From Bacteroidaceae bacterium (GTDB lineage: Bacteria > Bacteroidota > Bacteroidia > Bacteroidales > Bacteroidaceae): DNA of 10,450 nucleotides. Both the position numbers and the translations under genes were made by a program. The notes below the pieces were generated by a model. It was not told the DNA's origin. It worked only from the letters and a program-made list of their open reading frames with translations, and did no database searches. Shown here one piece after another: positions 8,901 to 10,450 of this stretch; position 1 is the first letter of the stretch; each line of letters begins with the position of its first letter. The DNA is taken from assembly GCA_017551845.1 (NCBI GenBank), contig JAFZKR010000137.1, forward strand, positions 1 to 10,450. The letters are read 5' to 3'.

Positions 8901-8933
8901 GATAGCTGCAGGAAGGAATAATCTTCTCTTCAT
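5925..8933 (-). CDS. Large periplasmic tetratricopeptide-repeat protein
   Basis: Exported protein of 1002 residues built almost wholly of TPR helix pairs. The N-terminus MKRRLFLPAAILLLSLVV is a signal peptide with cleavage probably just before the Q of AAGQSR. There is no lipobox cysteine, so it is probably periplasmic or bound to a partner. I can pick out roughly twenty TPR-like units from about residue 110 to the C-terminus, for example ILGEYYYKVGNYDKAVEFL, YGLGYVNYRRGDYDKAEQLF and EIALIYYQQDNYDEAISAY. Several are followed by a YPxS/FPxS linker as in the BamD/CpoB (YbgF) type of TPR. No enzymatic domain is visible. The start at 8933 is chosen for the MKRR signal peptide and sits 2 bases after the ybeY stop; an ATG at 8957 (8 more residues, overlapping ybeY) is less likely. 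TPR arrays usually act as protein-binding scaffolds. Its stop overlaps or touches the barrel-gene start, suggesting that the two products work together. Confidence 0.85.
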   Translation of the reverse strand: MKRRLFLPAAILLLSLVVTDAAGQSRMTAKGSRLLDECRTLFVQGDYAAAGALLEEWEKEQGTVNPVRTEEIEYMHAVIMAERDLTVAMPYILSFQLKYPYSIYDNKMMALAGSSYFSVHEYDHAILCFEECDPELLEADDCQRMVRHYAISLFRSGKVDDGLLQLNILDFMLDGTPDADVDFYRAYSEYYEGRFDKADEGFRKCLGGPRNDEARLYLAEMALNGHGNIDYALQTADDLVENCDDEYVEMEAERILGEYYYKVGNYDKAVEFLTSYINSDSPSDAVYDSYLLGMSYFNTGKTDLAIEYLSPVSEGESDIAQNASLHVGLAALALGEKNMARMAFERASNLPGQPSVREQALYNYAMLVQETSYSPFAESVTSFERFLNEFPGSAYVDRVNSYLADAYLNTQNYDIALASIAKINNPGATILEAKQKLLYRKAMDLFSDGNLNDVPKLLTDVIALDRYNHKVATESFFWRGESYYRLGSQKQAETDWNRYLSLVGNGRSSYGGLANYGLGYVNYRRGDYDKAEQLFRNVIERAGNGVSKEIIADAALRAGDCMFYQRKYSDAKEYYRKALSSNRSVGDYVLYQSALVSGLQRNYVEKISDLDRLVRDYPESAYVPTALYEEGRAYQQTDKPSQAIQLFRRIVTNYSSSDLARKASAEIALIYYQQDNYDEAISAYKDVIAKYPGSDEARTAMSDLRSIYVEKGDINSYLEYASQIQGAVPIAVSERDSLTYAAAESMFGRGEKSQSLALFSQYLSQFPNGAYAADAWFYQGEIYQVLREYGRSVESYLRAADFSNSRYTEEALDRAAHIDWTNGEWTRAMNTYIRLYEKTASADRQLKCLYGIVSSAGRSDNMSTVLKYADKALQTKLNPEQKTEVSYWKAKASLSENRPEAKELLSELSKDTRSQYGAEASYLLSQYLYDKGDRNAAQENIMSFIQEGTPHMYWIARSFILLSDIYKAQGKDLEARQYLISLKSNYTESDDIADMIKERLGE
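5930..5934 (-). promoter_or_regulatory. Shine-Dalgarno-like AGGAG that decides the barrel-gene start
   Basis: AGGAG on the - strand lies inside the last codons of the TPR gene. It is 1 base before the ATG at 5928 but 10 bases before the ATG at 5919, so only the second start has workable spacing. Bacteroidota often initiate without this element, so the argument supports but does not prove the 5919 start. Confidence 0.45.
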
Positions 8934-8935
8934 TA

Positions 8936-9364
8936 TTAGAATGTTTTGTTGTTCCATAAATCCAAGGCACGGTTCTCGGCAGCCTCCATTATGGCCCTTT
9001 CACCACGCCCCTTGTCATTCATGCCGCACAGGTGCAGCACTCCGTGAATTATCACTCTCATCAGTTCCTTGTCGTATGACGTGTGGAACTTCCGGCTGTT
9101 GGATAAAACAGTTTCCAGGCTGATAAACATATCACCGCTCACCAAACCCGGCTCACTGTAGTCAAAGGTAATTATGTCAGTATAGTAATCATGGCCCAGA
9201 AACTCCTTGTTTACCTCAAGGATACGGTCATCATTACAGAATATGTAATTCAGATTGCCCACCTTACGGCCGTCATAACCGGCAGCCACAGCTGCAATCC
9301 ACGCCCTTACCGCCTTACGGTCCAGCTTGGGCATCTTTATATTTTCATTCAGGAATGATATCAT
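8936..9364 (-). CDS. ybeY: YbeY endoribonuclease / 16S rRNA maturation factor
   Basis: Single-domain metal-dependent protein of 142 residues (UPF0054) acting in the cytoplasm in 16S rRNA 3'-end maturation, late 70S ribosome quality control and RNA turnover. Family marks are IFCNDDRILEVNKEFLGHDYYTD-type strand and helix sequence (the conserved N-x-x-FLGHDYYTDIITFDY region), GDMFIS, and the metal-binding signature HGVLHLCGMND (107-117). H107 and H111 match the first two zinc ligands; the third position, normally His in the proteobacterial HGxLHLxGYDH signature, is D117. From memory, Asp here is common in Bacteroidota homologues, so it is probably a lineage form and not an inactivating change. 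The start lies 6 bases after the stop of the SpmAB-like gene, and its stop is 2 bases before the preferred TPR start, so it is an internal gene of a tight operon. Confidence 0.93.
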   Translation of the reverse strand: MISFLNENIKMPKLDRKAVRAWIAAVAAGYDGRKVGNLNYIFCNDDRILEVNKEFLGHDYYTDIITFDYSEPGLVSGDMFISLETVLSNSRKFHTSYDKELMRVIIHGVLHLCGMNDKGRGERAIMEAAENRALDLWNNKTF

Positions 9365-9370
9365 AGTCTT

Positions 9371-10450
9371 TTATTCAAAGAACAGGTAACACAGGAAAAT
9401 GGCCGCCACTATTCCCGCCAGATCGGCCAATAGTCCGCAACCCACTGCATGTCTGGTGTTCTTTATGTTAACACTGCCAAAATACACCGCCAGGATGTAG
9501 AAAGTAGTGTCAGTAGAACCTTGAAACAGGCAAGCCAGACGTCCGGTAAATGAATCGGGGCCGTATGTGGTCATAGCGTCTATCATCAGTCCGCGGGCGC
9601 CACCTCCTGAAAGAGGTTTCATAAGAGCTGTAGGCAAAGCACCCACAAACTGACTGTCAAGACCGCATTTCTCAGCACACCAGCCTATGCCATTCACCAC
9701 AGCATCCATTGCTCCCGATGCGCGGAATACGCCTATGCCCACCAGGATTGCCACCAGATAGGGAATAATCTTTATGGCTGTTGTGAAGCCGTCCTTGGCT
9801 CCCTCCACAAAGGCTTCATATACGTTGATCCTGGCCTTGATGCCTGATATTATGAACCCTATTATCACCACGAACAGAATGATGTTGGCGGCCGATGTTG
9901 ATACCGGGCCTATCTTTACGGCCGGAAGTTGTGAAAAGCCCCATATAATCAGAGCCACTATCAGGCTGAGACCACCCACAAAAGCTATTAGCACTTTGTC
10001 AAACTTTATCTTTTGGACAAAGCAGGTGACCAGCAGACCCACCAGAGTTGAAAAGAATGTAGCAAGCAGAATAGGGATGAAAACATCGGCCGGCTGTGCG
10101 GCCCCCATCTGCGCACGATAAACGAGTACACTCACCGGAATGAGCGTAAGTCCGGAGGTGTTCAGCACAAGGAACATTATCATGGGATTGGAAGCCACCT
10201 CCTTGTTCCTGTTCAGTTCCTGCATACGCTCCATAGCCTTGAGGCCCATGGGGGTGGCGGCATTGTCAAGTCCCAGCATATTGGCGGCCACGTTCATGAA
10301 TATATGACCGTACGCAGGGTCATTCTTGGGCAACTCCGGGAACAGGCGTGAGAACACGGGGCTTAGCCAGCGGGCAAAGGTATTCACCAAACCGCCCTTC
10401 TCACCAATCTTCATGATTCCGAGCCATAATGACAAGACACCGGTTAAACC
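9371..10450 (-). CDS. SpmA-SpmB-type fused nucleoside-recognition (Gate) membrane protein, 5' end cut off
   Basis: Polytopic inner-membrane protein; 359 residues are in the window. The frame is open to the right edge (the last codons read GLTGVLSLW), and the nearest start-like codon inside is only a TTG at 10435, so the true N-terminus lies outside, probably some tens of residues further. The N-terminal half (about 9850-10450) resembles SpmA: LWLGIMKIGEKGG, the amphipathic LSPVFSRLFPELP segment and NMLGLDNAATPMGLKAM. The C-terminal half (about 9371-9850) resembles SpmB: AFVEGAKDGFTTAIKIIPYLVA, MKPLSGGGARG and QGSTDTTFYILAVYFG. In Bacillus subtilis the separate SpmA and SpmB are needed for spore core dehydration. 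Bacteroidota do not form spores, so the fused protein must have another role, perhaps in transport, which is unknown. It heads the visible part of the ybeY-TPR-barrel unit. Confidence 0.9.
   Translation of the reverse strand, partial: GLTGVLSLWLGIMKIGEKGGLVNTFARWLSPVFSRLFPELPKNDPAYGHIFMNVAANMLGLDNAATPMGLKAMERMQELNRNKEVASNPMIMFLVLNTSGLTLIPVSVLVYRAQMGAAQPADVFIPILLATFFSTLVGLLVTCFVQKIKFDKVLIAFVGGLSLIVALIIWGFSQLPAVKIGPVSTSAANIILFVVIIGFIISGIKARINVYEAFVEGAKDGFTTAIKIIPYLVAILVGIGVFRASGAMDAVVNGIGWCAEKCGLDSQFVGALPTALMKPLSGGGARGLMIDAMTTYGPDSFTGRLACLFQGSTDTTFYILAVYFGSVNIKNTRHAVGCGLLADLAGIVAAIFLCYLFFE

Noticed and set aside
5925..8933. TPR protein as a type IX secretion component (SprE/PorW-like)
   Set aside because: Those are lipoproteins with a signal cysteine; this protein has none, and no other type IX gene is nearby.
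10433..10435. TTG start of the SpmAB-like gene
   Set aside because: The frame stays open to the window edge and the upstream residues (GLTGV) fit the family, so the TTG is an internal leucine codon.

Overview
The window is ordinary chromosomal DNA from a member of the Bacteroidota, most likely order Bacteroidales. The basis is the protein content (a SpmA-SpmB-type fusion, a YbeY with the HGVLHLCG..D form, a TopA without zinc-ribbon cysteines, a large periplasmic TPR protein beside an outer-membrane barrel) and a TAnnTTTG promoter element upstream of topA. Coding density is very high. I see no insertion sequence, prophage, CRISPR array, tRNA or rRNA. Genus cannot be assigned from the sequence alone.

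Layout: at the left edge, the 3' part of a CPBP-family (CAAX protease/bacteriocin-processing-like) membrane protein lies on the + strand. Everything else is on the - strand, in two apparent transcription units. Read in the direction of transcription (right to left), the first unit is a SpmA/SpmB-like nucleoside-recognition membrane protein (cut by the right edge), ybeY, a ~1000-residue TPR protein with a signal peptide, and a ~550-residue outer-membrane beta-barrel protein. Gaps are 6 and 2 bases, or short overlaps. The unit ends at a GC-rich hairpin in the only sizeable intergenic region (4136-4269). The second unit starts from a Bacteroidota-type promoter in that same gap and contains topA, aroK and argB, joined by an ATGA stop/start overlap (topA/aroK) and a 7-base gap (aroK/argB). 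The argB stop region overlaps the end of the CPBP gene tail to tail by 14 bases.

Functionally, the topA unit combines DNA supercoil relaxation with one step each of aromatic and arginine biosynthesis; these genes are probably co-transcribed for historical reasons, not because they share a pathway. In the upstream unit ybeY is a ribosome maturation/RNA-processing factor, while the other three products are envelope proteins. The TPR protein and the barrel protein are the least understood genes here. Both have export signals and their genes are tightly coupled, so they could form a periplasm/outer-membrane module. This pair is the best candidate in the window for something undescribed, but nothing in the sequence shows what it does.
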